From contig CAYLUN010000025.1 of the NCBI GenBank assembly GCA_964386865.1, positions 1-64,000 on the forward strand: DNA of 64,000 nt. The letters are read 5' to 3'. A program made the position numbers and the translations under genes. The notes below the pieces were generated by a model. The model saw nothing but the letters and a program-made list of their open reading frames with translations, had not been told where the DNA came from and ran no database searches. Every line of letters starts with the position of its first letter. Within the stretch, counting starts at the first letter, position 1. This document shows, piece by piece, positions 41,450-50,700 of this stretch. Source of the stretch: CAYLUN01 sp964386865. GTDB taxonomy: Bacteria; Verrucomicrobiota; Kiritimatiellia; RFP12; UBA1067.

Positions 41450-42513
41450 ACTCGCCCTTTCGTCATCGGGACGCTCACCGCCCGCCCGCTGGCCGCCGAC
41501 TCGTAGATGGCCCGGACGATGGCCACCGACTTGCGAGCCGCTTCGCCGTCGACCGGGAAGCGCTGGCCCGTCTCGATGCAGGCGACGAAATCGCGGAAGC
41601 ACACCGCGTGAAGCGCATGCGTCATAGCCGCCGGATCGCTCACGCCGTGCGCGCCGCCCGACCGGCCGTGTCGCGCCAGCAACGCGGCGTCCTCCGCCCG
41701 CTTGTCGCGGAACTCGAACACCGCCAGCGCGTCCTCCACCAAAACCGCCGTACCGTTCGTCCCCGTGATCTCCAAGCGCTTCGCCTGACCGGGCCACGAC
41801 GATGTCGTCCCGTAGATCACGCCCACCGCGCCGCCCTGAAACCGCAGTGTCGCAGCCGCCGCATCCTCAGTCTCAATTCCCGGATGTCCGACCGACGAGG
41901 TGAAGGCCGACACGGCCTCGACAGGCGGCAGCAGGTCGCACAGGAGGTCGATCATGTGGATCGCCTGATTCATGAGCGCGCCGCCGCCGTCCAGCGCCAG
42001 CTTGCCGTGCCACGGCGAGCCGGAGTAATACTCGTCCGTCCGCCACCAGGGCACATAGACGCCCGCGTAGGTGATCGTGCCGAACCGCCCCTCGCGCAGC
42101 GCGTCGCGGATCGGCTGCAGCGCCGGCATGTAGCGAAGCTGAAACGTACACCCCAGCCGCGTGCCAGCCTGCCGATGCGCCGCAATCATCGCGTCCACGC
42201 GCTCGAGCGTGATCTCCAGCGGCTTCTCGCACAGCACATGCTTGCCGGCCTTGGCCGCCGCCACCGACGCGTCGAGGTGCGCGCCCGACGGCGTGGTCAC
42301 CGTAACGACGTCCACGCCCGGACACGCGAGCAGCGCGTCGAGCGAGTCAAACGCCGTACACCTGAATTCGGCCGCAAACGCCTCCGCCTTCGCCCGCTCG
42401 CGCCCGCACACCGCCACCAGCCGTGCGCCCGGCACCTCGCGTATCGCCCGCGCGTGGAACTTCGAAATCATGCCCGTGCCGATGATCGCGAAACCCGTCT
42501 CTCGCTTGCTCAT
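41446..42513 (-). CDS. Gfo/Idh/MocA-family oxidoreductase
   Basis: 355 residues, a typical length. N-terminal Rossmann domain binds NAD(P): GFAIIGTGMISKFHARAI and DVVTVTTPSGAHLDA; the signature CEKPLEITLERVD has the Lys-Pro of the active site; the C-terminal domain includes GGGALMNQAIHMIDLLCDLL with the conserved His. Members oxidise or reduce sugars and inositols, and some act as NAD-dependent glycosidases. The start overlaps the sulfatase stop (ATGA) and the stop overlaps the GH2 start (ATGA), so the three proteins are made together; a role in converting the sugar released is likely. Confidence 0.93.
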   Translation of the reverse strand: MSKRETGFAIIGTGMISKFHARAIREVPGARLVAVCGRERAKAEAFAAEFRCTAFDSLDALLACPGVDVVTVTTPSGAHLDASVAAAKAGKHVLCEKPLEITLERVDAMIAAHRQAGTRLGCTFQLRYMPALQPIRDALREGRFGTITYAGVYVPWWRTDEYYSGSPWHGKLALDGGGALMNQAIHMIDLLCDLLPPVEAVSAFTSSVGHPGIETEDAAAATLRFQGGAVGVIYGTTSSWPGQAKRLEITGTNGTAVLVEDALAVFEFRDKRAEDAALLARHGRSGGAHGVSDPAAMTHALHAVCFRDFVACIETGQRFPVDGEAARKSVAIVRAIYESAASGRAVSVPMTKGRV

Positions 42514-44585
42514 TTCTGCCCCCCGATCAGTGTCTGCCGCCCCTTGCCGCCCAGCGCGTCGCCGCTCGAAACGCGCACCGACTCGATCAGCCCCACGAAC
42601 TTCGGCGGCAGCGGATCGAGCACCGGGCTGCCTAAATCCGCGCCGACCTGCATCGCGTCGTTCGGATCGCGCTCAAAGAAATCTTCGAGCGGCGCGGCGC
42701 CAGCCAGCTTGCCGTCCACGTAAAGCTGCGCCTTGTGGTCCACGCTGATCACCCCCGCCACCGTCGCCCACCCCGCCAGGGGCTGCTTGGCGACGACCGT
42801 CACCGGCTTGCTGCCGACTTTCACGGAAAACGCGGGGCAGCCCCCCTTGAGCCACAGCGCGTAGCCCGCCGTCTTGCCGCCGCGCGCGAGGATCACGCCC
42901 TGCGGCTGTTCGCCCTTGACGGTCGCCTCCACCGTCCACCCCTGCTTTGAAGGGTCGAGCGACTTCGCCTTCGGCACGTCAATCGAGCCCTCGCCGCTGA
43001 ACCGGAGGGCCTTGCGCCCCTCGCGCCCGTCCACCACCGTCACACCCTGCGCGTGACCGTGGTTGCCCTGGCCGCTTCTGTCCGGCACGCGGGCGCCCTC
43101 CAGCGCCTGCCCGTCGTAGTGCAAGCGCAGCTCGACCGCGTTCAGCGGCTTCCAGTCCGGGCCGCCCGGCTTGCCCCACCAGTCGGGCCTGTCCGTGTAG
43201 TCGGGAACACAGTAGCCGACCTCCTTCGCGAGGCGCGCATGCTCCGCCTCCAGACTGGCGCGCAGGGCTGCCTGCGCAGGATCCGCGAAGAGGTTCTTCG
43301 TCTCGTACGGGTCGCCCTTCACGTCGAACACCTCGCTCCACTCCGGGTGGCCGGCGTACACGATCAGTTTGGCGTCAGCCGTGCGCACCGCCGTGATATC
43401 CGGCACGCGCGAATTCTTCTGGTTTTCGGCGAAATACTCGTAAAACCACGACGACCGCCACCCGTCGGCCTTGCCCGTCAGCAGCGGCCGCCAGCTCCGC
43501 CCCTGCATCGTATCGGGAGCGGGCACGCCCGCGTAGTCCAGCAGCGTCTGCGCCAGGTCGAGGTTCAGCACCATCTCGTCGGCCACGCGCCCGCGCCCGG
43601 CCGCGCCGAGCGCGGGGTCGCGCACGAGGAACGGCACGCGCAGGCTCTCTTCATAGGCGCTGCGCTTGTCGCCCAGCCCGTGCTCGCCCAGATAGAAGCC
43701 GTTGTCGCTCGTGTAGATCACCACGGTGTTGCTCGCGAACCCGGTCTCGTCCAGCGCGTCGAGCAGGCGCCCGACGCACTCGTCGACCGCGCTGAGGCAC
43801 CGGAAATAGCCGAGATTGACCGGCACCGTCGCCGCCTCGGTGTCTGCGGCAACGGCGCGCGTGCTCACACCGCCCAGATACGGAACCGGCGTTTTTAGGT
43901 TCGGCACAGCTCGGGCCTGCGCGTCCGCGAAGCGCGCCGTGGCCCGCTCCGGCGGCTCACACGGCCCGTGGGGCGTCTTGTAGCCCAGCACCAGCGACCA
44001 CGGCTTCGCCCCCCCTTTTTGCTTGCGGATGAACGAGACCGCGTAATCCGTTGACACGTCATCAATCCACCCCTTCGTTGGCGTGTCCGCGCCGTCGACG
44101 ATAAAGTCCGCGTCCTTGTAGCGGGCGTGCCCGATGAACGACGCGTGATGGTCGAAGCCCGGTCGCTCGCGCTGGCTGTCCATGTGCCACTTGCCGACAT
44201 AGGCGGTCGTGTAGCCAGCCGCGCGCAGCAGCGTCGCGTGCGTCACGCTGTTGGTCGGGAAGGGCCGGAAATTCGAGGCGATCCCGTTGAAGTGGCTGTA
44301 GCGACCGGTGAGATTCACGGCCCGGCTCGGCGCGCACAGCGAATTCACGACAAAGGCGTTGCGGAAGCGGACGCCCTCGTCCGCGAGCCGGTCCATGTTC
44401 GGCGTCTTCAGCCACGGGAAGCGGGCCTTGTCGCCCTGCTCGCGCTGAACGACTGACAGCGCATCGTAGCGCTGGTCATCAGTGTAGATGAACAGCAGGT
44501 TCGGCCTCCGGCCCCCCTCCGTAGCCGAGAACGCGCATCCGCACAGGACGCCCCCCAGCAACAGCCCCAACGCAACCTTTTTCAT
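42510..44585 (-). CDS. Secreted S1-type sulfatase with C-terminal LamG domain
   Basis: 691 residues from ATG 44585 (ATG 44591 is also possible). Lipoprotein or signal sequence MKKVALGLLLGGVLCGC. Sulfatase core (about 30-490): RRPNLLFIYTDDQRYDAL (metal Asp pair), SLCAPSRAVNLTGRYSHFNG with the CxPSR motif whose Cys becomes formylglycine, YVGKWHMDS, VIYTSDNGFYLGEHGLGDKRS. The last 200 residues form a LamG/concanavalin-like domain (LRLHYDGQALEGARVPDRSGQGNHG, GWTVEATVKG). Removes sulfate esters from a polysaccharide. First gene of the operon; a maturase is not in the window. Confidence 0.92.
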   Translation of the reverse strand: MKKVALGLLLGGVLCGCAFSATEGGRRPNLLFIYTDDQRYDALSVVQREQGDKARFPWLKTPNMDRLADEGVRFRNAFVVNSLCAPSRAVNLTGRYSHFNGIASNFRPFPTNSVTHATLLRAAGYTTAYVGKWHMDSQRERPGFDHHASFIGHARYKDADFIVDGADTPTKGWIDDVSTDYAVSFIRKQKGGAKPWSLVLGYKTPHGPCEPPERATARFADAQARAVPNLKTPVPYLGGVSTRAVAADTEAATVPVNLGYFRCLSAVDECVGRLLDALDETGFASNTVVIYTSDNGFYLGEHGLGDKRSAYEESLRVPFLVRDPALGAAGRGRVADEMVLNLDLAQTLLDYAGVPAPDTMQGRSWRPLLTGKADGWRSSWFYEYFAENQKNSRVPDITAVRTADAKLIVYAGHPEWSEVFDVKGDPYETKNLFADPAQAALRASLEAEHARLAKEVGYCVPDYTDRPDWWGKPGGPDWKPLNAVELRLHYDGQALEGARVPDRSGQGNHGHAQGVTVVDGREGRKALRFSGEGSIDVPKAKSLDPSKQGWTVEATVKGEQPQGVILARGGKTAGYALWLKGGCPAFSVKVGSKPVTVVAKQPLAGWATVAGVISVDHKAQLYVDGKLAGAAPLEDFFERDPNDAMQVGADLGSPVLDPLPPKFVGLIESVRVSSGDALGGKGRQTLIGGQK

Positions 44586-44592
44586 ATGCATC

Positions 44593-44621
44593 AGTTTATC
44601 ACGGCAAAAGCCGAGAGGCAA
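44593..44621 (-). promoter_or_regulatory. Promoter of the sulfatase operon, possibly leaderless
   Basis: Minus strand: TTGCCT (44621-44616), 17-base spacer, TAAACT (44598-44593), then seven bases to ATG 44585. The sequence upstream of the ATG lacks a Shine-Dalgarno. It sits immediately after the infC terminator. Confidence 0.42.
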
Positions 44622-44632
44622 CAGGTGCCTTC

Positions 44633-44671
44633 ACAAAACAGCGAGGGGACAGCCGCAAGGCCGCCCCCTCG
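44633..44671 (-). terminator. Intrinsic terminator of infC
   Basis: On the minus strand a 13-bp stem (CGAGGGG-GCGGCC with GGCTGT-CCCCTCG, two G-T wobbles) closes a TTGC loop at 44671-44642 and is followed after CTG by TTTT (44638-44635). It lies 24 bases past the infC stop. Confidence 0.8.
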
Positions 44672-44694
44672 TGAGACACGTGTACCACGCCCGT

Positions 44695-45465
44695 CTACTG
44701 AACCGGCGTCTCCGGCTTGGCCGGCTCGGGGACCGGTGCCGGCGCAGGGGCAGGCACGGGAGCCGACTCCGGTTCCGGTGCAGGTGCGGGTGCCACTGCG
44801 GGTGCCGGCACGGGTGCGGGCGCCGCGACGGGCGCGGGCGCTGCCGCCGGTGCAGGGGCCGCTACGGGCGCTGCCGCCGGTGCAGGTGCACGCGGAGTTG
44901 GCGGCGACGGCGGCCTGGGCGCCTGCTGCCCGGACGCCTGCCCGGCTCCGGGCTTCGCGGGCCGCGCGGCCAGCATGCAGCCCAGCGTGCGCCCGATCAA
45001 CTTCGGCGACTGCTCGACGATCGCTTCGACCGCGCAGTCCTGAATCACCCGGTTCACCACCTCCATGCCCAGTTCCTTGTGCGCGTTTTCGCGGCCGCGG
45101 TACTGGAGGGTCACCTTGACCTTGTGCCCCTCGGCAAGGAACTCTTTGATCTGGCGCAGCTTGTGGGCCAAGTCGTTCGTGTCCACGCTGGCGTGGAACT
45201 TGATCTCCTTGATCTGCGTCGTCTTCTGGTTCTTGCGCGCCACCTTGCGCTTGATGCTTTCCTCGTAGCGGAACTTGCCGAAATCCATGATTTTGCAAAC
45301 CGGCGGCTCCGCGTTGGGGGAAACCTCAACGAGGTCGAGTCCCTGCTGGTCTGCAAGACGCTGCGCATCGCGCGTCGTCATGACGCCTTTCATCTGGCCG
45401 TCGGCGTCGATCACACGGACATTCGGGACACGGATTTTGAAGTTGACTCGGATGAACGAAGCGAT
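44695..45465 (-). CDS. infC: Translation initiation factor IF-3, ATC start, Pro/Ala-rich tail
   Basis: 256 residues. N-terminal domain begins FIRVNFKIRVPNVRVIDADGQMKGVM, then DLVEVSPNAEPPVCKIMDFGKFRYEE, and the C-terminal domain IKEIKFHASVDTNDLAHKLRQI, KVKVTLQYRGRENAHKELG. The only start that keeps the conserved N-terminus is ATC at 45465-45463, preceded by GGAGGT with five bases spacing; a GTG start at 45414 would drop the essential first strand. Non-AUG starts (AUU, AUC) are the hallmark of infC autoregulation. Residues about 175-256 form a Pro/Ala-rich low-complexity tail absent from standard IF-3 (about 180 residues). It follows thrS, but rpmI and rplT do not follow it. Confidence 0.93.
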   Translation of the reverse strand: MASFIRVNFKIRVPNVRVIDADGQMKGVMTTRDAQRLADQQGLDLVEVSPNAEPPVCKIMDFGKFRYEESIKRKVARKNQKTTQIKEIKFHASVDTNDLAHKLRQIKEFLAEGHKVKVTLQYRGRENAHKELGMEVVNRVIQDCAVEAIVEQSPKLIGRTLGCMLAARPAKPGAGQASGQQAPRPPSPPTPRAPAPAAAPVAAPAPAAAPAPVAAPAPVPAPAVAPAPAPEPESAPVPAPAPAPVPEPAKPETPVQ

Positions 45466-45476
45466 AGCTCACCTCC
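45463..45476 (-). promoter_or_regulatory. infC ribosome-binding site and ATC initiation codon
   Basis: GGAGGT (45476-45471), GAGCT, then ATC (45465-45463). Strong Shine-Dalgarno with a rare start codon, the classical arrangement by which IF-3 represses its own translation. Confidence 0.75.
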
Positions 45477-45616
45477 ACTGTTGAACCGACGATGCGGCTC
45501 ATTTGCTGTTTCTGACTCACTCCGGCTGAGCCGGAACCTCACATCGGATGCGGCCGGAAGCGTCCTGTCCTGCTCGTCCGAGCGTCCAGTCTCACGCGTC
45601 CAGCCCCCACTCTCAC

Positions 45617-47362
45617 CTACGCCTTCAGCGCGGCGTCGAACAGCGCCCTGAACGCCTCCAGCGTCATGGCACCCTGGTCGCCCGCCTCGCGGCTGCGCAC
45701 CGAAACCACGCCGGCCTCGGCGTCGCGTCCGCCGACCACCAGCATGTACGGAACCTTCTCAAGCTGCGCCTTGCGGATCTTCGCGCCGAGCTTCTCGTTG
45801 TCGGCGTCCACGGTCACGCGGATATCCGACTCACGCAGCTTGGCTTCGATGCCCTTCGCATACTCGATCTGGCCTGCCGTGATGGGCAGGATGCGCACCT
45901 GCTCGGGCGCCAGCCAGGCCGGGAAGGCCCCGCCGTAATGCTCGATCAGGATGCCGAAAAAACGCTCCAAGCTGCCCAGCAGCGCGCGGTGCACCATGTA
46001 GGGCTGGTGCTCCTTGCCGTCCTCGCCGATGTACATCAGGTTGAACCGCTCGGGCAGGTTGAAATCGAACTGAATCGTGCTGAGCTGCCATGGGCGTCCC
46101 AGCGCGTCCTTAATCTTCAGGTCGATCTTCGGCCCGTAAAACGCGCCGCCGCCCTCATCCACGTGGTAGGCGATGCCCTCGGCCTTGAGCGCGTCCTCGA
46201 GCGACCGCGTGGCCTGCTCCCACCGCTCCGGCAGCCCGACCGCCTTCTCGGGCCGGGTGGAGAGGTAGGCGGTGACGTCGGTGAACCCGAAGCGCCGCAG
46301 GATGTGCAGCGCGAAGTTCACCGTCGCGCGGATCTCGCCCTCGATCTGCTCAGGCGTGCAGAAAATGTGCGCGTCGTCCTGGGTGAAGCCGCGCACGCGC
46401 AGCAGCCCGAGGCGCGCGCCCTCTTTCTCGTAGCGGTAGACCGTGCCCAGCTCGGCCCAGCGCAGCGGCAGGTCGCGGTAGGAGTAGCGGCGGGTCTTGT
46501 AAATCTGGATGTGGAACGGGCAGTTCATCGGCCGCACGTAGTACTGCTCGACCGACGCGTGAGAGCCCTCGCCCTCAGCCACGCTCATGCAGGGGAACAT
46601 GCCCTCGCGGTAGAAGCTCAGGTGCCCGGAGGTCTCCCACAGGTGGGCGCGCCCGACATGCGGGGTGAAAATCATCTCATAGCCCGCGCGGAAATGCTCG
46701 CGGCGCCAGTAGTCCTCGATCGCCACGCGGATTCGCGCGCCCTTCGGGTGCCAGTGCGCCAGGCCGGGCCCGACGTCGTCGCTGATGCTGAACAGCTCCA
46801 GCTCGCGTCCCAGCTTGCGGTGGTCGCGCTTCTTGGCCTCCTCGATGCGGGCCAGCGCCGCATCGAGCGCCTCCCGCGACACGTCCGCCATGCCGTAGAG
46901 GCGCTGCAGCATCGGGTTGCTCTCGTCGCCCCGGTAGTACGAGCCGGCCACGGCCATGAGCTTCACCGCGCCGATGTCCGACGTCTTGGCCACGTGCGGC
47001 CCGCGGCACAGGTCCACGAACTCGCCGCAGCGGTAGAGCGACACCGGCTCGCCCGCCGGAATGTCCGCCAGGCGCTCGAGCTTGAAGCGCTGCCCCGCTA
47101 AGACCTCGGCCGCCTCCTCGCGCGTCACCTCCTGACGTTCAAAGGGCAAGCCAGCCTTGATGAGCGCCTGGATCTCCGCCTCGATCTTCGGGAAATCCTC
47201 CGGCGCCAGCCGGTGCTCGAGGTCGAAATCGTAATAGAACCCGTCTTCCGTCGAGGGCCCGATGTCCAACTTCACATTCTTAAATAACCGACAGACTGCG
47301 GCCGCCATGACGTGCGCAGCGCTATGACGCATCACTTCAATCGCTTCCACTGAAACCTCCAT
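45617..47362 (-). CDS. thrS: Threonyl-tRNA synthetase lacking the TGS domain
   Basis: 581 residues against about 640 for the usual enzyme. The N-terminal TGS domain is missing, and stops upstream exclude an extension. The editing domain is intact (MRHSAAHVMAAAV with HxxxH; CGEFVDLCRGPHV), as is the class II catalytic core: MNCPFHIQIY (zinc Cys), RWAELGTVYRYEKEGARLGLLRVRGF-type motif 2, MVHRALLGSLERFFGILIEHY motif 3 and the anticodon-binding domain from about residue 480. ATG 47362 is annotated; a GTG four codons later (47350) is better placed after GGAGGT and may be the true start. infC follows. Confidence 0.93.
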   Translation of the reverse strand: MEVSVEAIEVMRHSAAHVMAAAVCRLFKNVKLDIGPSTEDGFYYDFDLEHRLAPEDFPKIEAEIQALIKAGLPFERQEVTREEAAEVLAGQRFKLERLADIPAGEPVSLYRCGEFVDLCRGPHVAKTSDIGAVKLMAVAGSYYRGDESNPMLQRLYGMADVSREALDAALARIEEAKKRDHRKLGRELELFSISDDVGPGLAHWHPKGARIRVAIEDYWRREHFRAGYEMIFTPHVGRAHLWETSGHLSFYREGMFPCMSVAEGEGSHASVEQYYVRPMNCPFHIQIYKTRRYSYRDLPLRWAELGTVYRYEKEGARLGLLRVRGFTQDDAHIFCTPEQIEGEIRATVNFALHILRRFGFTDVTAYLSTRPEKAVGLPERWEQATRSLEDALKAEGIAYHVDEGGGAFYGPKIDLKIKDALGRPWQLSTIQFDFNLPERFNLMYIGEDGKEHQPYMVHRALLGSLERFFGILIEHYGGAFPAWLAPEQVRILPITAGQIEYAKGIEAKLRESDIRVTVDADNEKLGAKIRKAQLEKVPYMLVVGGRDAEAGVVSVRSREAGDQGAMTLEAFRALFDAALKA

Positions 47363-47468
47363 ACCGGGGAGCCTACAAACGCCCGCCGGCCCTTTCGGAA
47401 CAAATCGTGTAGAGTTTCCCGCATCCCGTGACGGATGTCAAGCGCCCGCTGACACATTTCGGACGCGC

Positions 47469-47617
47469 CGCCAGCAATTCTCCTGATGGACAAACAGGTA
47501 CATTCGAAATCGCTATCGGGATCGGCATCGGGATTCGGACCCCGTCGTTTTCTTCGATTTTGACCCCGATTTCGATTTTGATCCCGATGGGAGAGGCCCT
47601 ACTGGGAATTGCTGGCG
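47469..47617. repeat. 149-bp element bounded by perfect 12-bp inverted repeats
   Basis: CGCCAGCAATTC (47469-47480) and GAATTGCTGGCG (47606-47617) are exact reverse complements. The inside has ATCGGGATCGGCATCGGG on one arm and GATTTTGATCCCGAT-type sequence on the other, so it can fold back over much of its length. AT-richer than its surroundings. Looks like a REP/MITE-type element. Confidence 0.6.
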
Positions 47618-47673
47618 CAACGCGGTTGACTAGGCCGAGGTTTTTCTCTATCTTTTCCTATGTCGGATCTGAT

Positions 47674-47702
47674 TTGTTCGTAAGGAGTTTGCTGACTATA
47701 CT
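47674..47702 (+). promoter_or_regulatory. Promoter of the giant surface-protein operon
   Basis: TTGTTC (47674-47679), 17-base spacer, TATACT (47697-47702); leader of about 80 bases to ATG 47791. Same -35 hexamer and spacing as the promoter at 4675. Confidence 0.55.
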
Positions 47703-47790
47703 GTCTCAGATCACATAGCCGAGGCTCCGGCGGCCTTGCGTGCGAGCAAATGCGCTTCGCAAGCCACCGTTCCTGAGAGAGAGCGAGAAG

Positions 47791-50700
47791 ATGGAGAAGA
47801 ACGGTTTCTTCGCTGTCCGGATAGGTCTTGCACTGTGCGTAGTTCTACTATTCATCCTGTGGGCTGCTGCCCAGCTCTCGGGCTCGGGCGGACGAGAAAT
47901 CTCGGGTTCTGAAGACTTGCTGAAGGATCTGCGCCAGCCCGCGTCCGCGTCCTCCGGCTTCAAGAACTACCTCGTGGTGTGGAACAGCTCGTCGAACGTC
48001 TGGCTCGGTGGCGACTCCGGGGCGGCCGAAAGCGTGGCCTCGATCGACGCCGGCTACTCGCACGGAGTGGCGTTGCACGATGACGGTAGCGTGACCAGGA
48101 TCGGGCTCGACCCGGAGACCGCGTCGGTCACGGAGCAGCGGTTCCCGAGCGCGGGCGCGGCTCTCGTGGGAGCGGGAGCGTTGGGTGACACGGTGGTCCT
48201 CGGTTTTGACGGCGCCTTGCGGCACATGTCCGGCGCCGGCGAGGTCCTGGGCGAGATCGCGGACTCCGGCAACACTATCAAGGTTGCTGTGGGAGCCGGG
48301 TTCTTCCTCGCCCTGAAGAATGGAGGCGCCGTGTTGACGTCGGGTATGGAGGGCGCCCTGTGTCCGCCGCCCGGGCTTTCCGGTGTCTCCGACGTTGACG
48401 TCGGAGAGGAGTTCTGCGTGGCGCGCCGCCACAACGGGTCTGTCGTCGCATGGGGCGATGCGAGGCTCGCCACCAACATCGCGTCAGGCGTCGCCGCAGT
48501 CTCCTCCAGCGGTCGCGGAGCGCACTGCCTGGCCCGGAACAGAGACGGCACGGTCACGGCCTGGGGCGACGACACCAGCGGCCAGTGCCGAGTTCCGTTG
48601 GGACTGTCGGACGTGACCGCGATCGCGGCGGGAGGCAGCCACAGCGTCGCCCTGAAGAGGGACGGCACCGTCGCCTGCTGGGGCACGATCAGGCATACGC
48701 CGCCGATTCTGACCAACGTCGTCGCCATCGGTGCCTCCTATCTCGACGCCTGCGCCGTCACGGACGACGGCACGGTCGCGATCTGGGGGCGGGGGTGCCC
48801 CTTCGGCGGCGTCAGGTTTTCGGCGAAAACACCCGGCGCCTGCGAGATCCTGGACGCCGCGATCATCGACTGCGGCGCGTATATGGCCGTGGTCAGGGCC
48901 AGAACCGGACTGCTGGAGGGCGACGCCGACGGCGACGGCGTGCCCTCTGTCGAGGAGGTGTTTTTGCTCGGGACGGACCCGCTCGTGAAGGACGCCGGCG
49001 CCTACGCCCCGGATCCTGTTGCGCCGGCCCCCGCCCGCGCCCCGGAGAAGGCTGCGGCCAAGGGAAAGCGGGTCATTGGAGGGGGCGGCGCGTCCCTGTT
49101 GTCGTTCGAGTACGGGACGACGTATTACGCCGACGCCTCCAAGTCCGGCGACACCGGCGACGGGCTGAGTTGGGAGACGGCGAAACAGACGATCCAGGCC
49201 GCCGTCGACGCCGCGCAGGCCGGCGACACCGTGCTCGTCGCGCCCGGCACCTACGGCGCGGGTTCGCGCGTGATGCCGGACCAGTTCGTGCCGAACCGGC
49301 TGGTCATCGGCAACGGCGTGCGGGTGCGCGCCGATCAGGGCCCCGCCGTCACGGTCATCGAGGGTTCGGGATCCGCCTGCTTCGACTCGCCGGAGGCCGT
49401 CCGCTGCGTCTACCTGACCGACGGCGTGCTGGAGGGTTTCACGCTGCAGGGCGGCGCCACGCTTTCGTTCTTCTCTTACGACTACACCGTTGACTGCGCC
49501 GGAGGCGCGCTGTTCATGGGCTTCGCCGCCGAGGGCGTGGCCGTGCGCAACTGCGTCATTCGCGACTGCGCCGCCTACAACGGCGGCGGCGTCAAGGGCG
49601 ACTACGGGGAGGGCGGCAACGGCCGGGTGGAGAACTGCCTGTTCGCGGGCAACGCCGGCTGTTACGGCGCCTCCGGCTACCGCGCCTCGATGCTCAATTG
49701 CACGGTGACGGGGAACGGCGGCTGGTGCTCGGCCGGCGGCGTCTACTATGGCAGCCTCACGAACTCGATCGTGTACGGGAACAGTTCAGGCTGGGAGAGC
49801 CCGAACTGCCATTGCTGCCTGTTCGGCCACTCGTGCTCGGACCCGGACTGGTTCGGTGAAGGCAATATCGCCGATGAATCCGTGTTCGCAGACCCCCTTT
49901 TCGCTGACGCAGGAAACGGGGATTACAGCCTTCAGGCCGCGTCCCCGTGCGTTGACGCGGGCAGCGACCTATGTGTGACGGCGGAGACAGACCTGCCGGG
50001 CACCCCCCGGATACAGGGCGGCGCGGTCGACATGGGCGCCTACGAGTTCTTGGCCGATACAGACGGCGACGGCGTGCCGGACTATTTGGACGCGTTCCCG
50101 CTTGACGCCGCAGCTTGGCTGGACACCGATAGCGACGGTATGCCCGACGAGTTGCATCGGGAGCTCAACGAAAACACCACGCTCGTCGAGGACACAGATG
50201 ACGACAACGACGAGTTGCCGGATTGGTGGGAATCGTTGTATTCGTCTTATGGGTTCGACCCCCTGGTGGCCGCTCCCTCAGATTCAAGTAACCTCGGCGC
50301 CTACGGCGACACGGACGGCGACGGAATTGTCAATCTGACCGAATCCGTGTGGGGGGCCGATCCGTTCGACTCCGATACCGACGGCGATGGGCTTTGCGAC
50401 GGCGCGGAGACCGAGGTGCCGTTCCTGACGCTGTGGGATGCGGCGGACGGCTTGGGCGCCGTGTTCACGAACAGCCAGGTCGCCCGGGTCACGGCCTCCG
50501 ACACCGCCCGTGCCGCGCTGTTCCGGGACGGGAGCGTCGTGGTCTTCGCTGGGTCGGGCACGGGGCTCAAGTCCTATGCGACCAACGCCTGCGGAGCCGT
50601 TGAGATCGACGCCACGGAGTCCTGGATCGCGGCCAGAACGGCGGAGGGAAGGGTGCTGGTCTGGCCGGCCGCGACCAACAGCGTCGAGTTCGCGGACGCC

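Larger units (their letters stand above)
47363..47790. other. Intergenic region with inverted-repeat element and promoter
   Basis: 428 bases between divergent thrS and the giant gene. It contains the inverted-repeat element at 47469-47617 and the promoter at 47674-47702. No T-box-like leader for thrS was recognised. Confidence 0.6.

Noticed and set aside
45412..45414. GTG as infC start
   Set aside because: Would delete conserved RVNFKIRVPNVR; ATC 45465 has a perfect Shine-Dalgarno.
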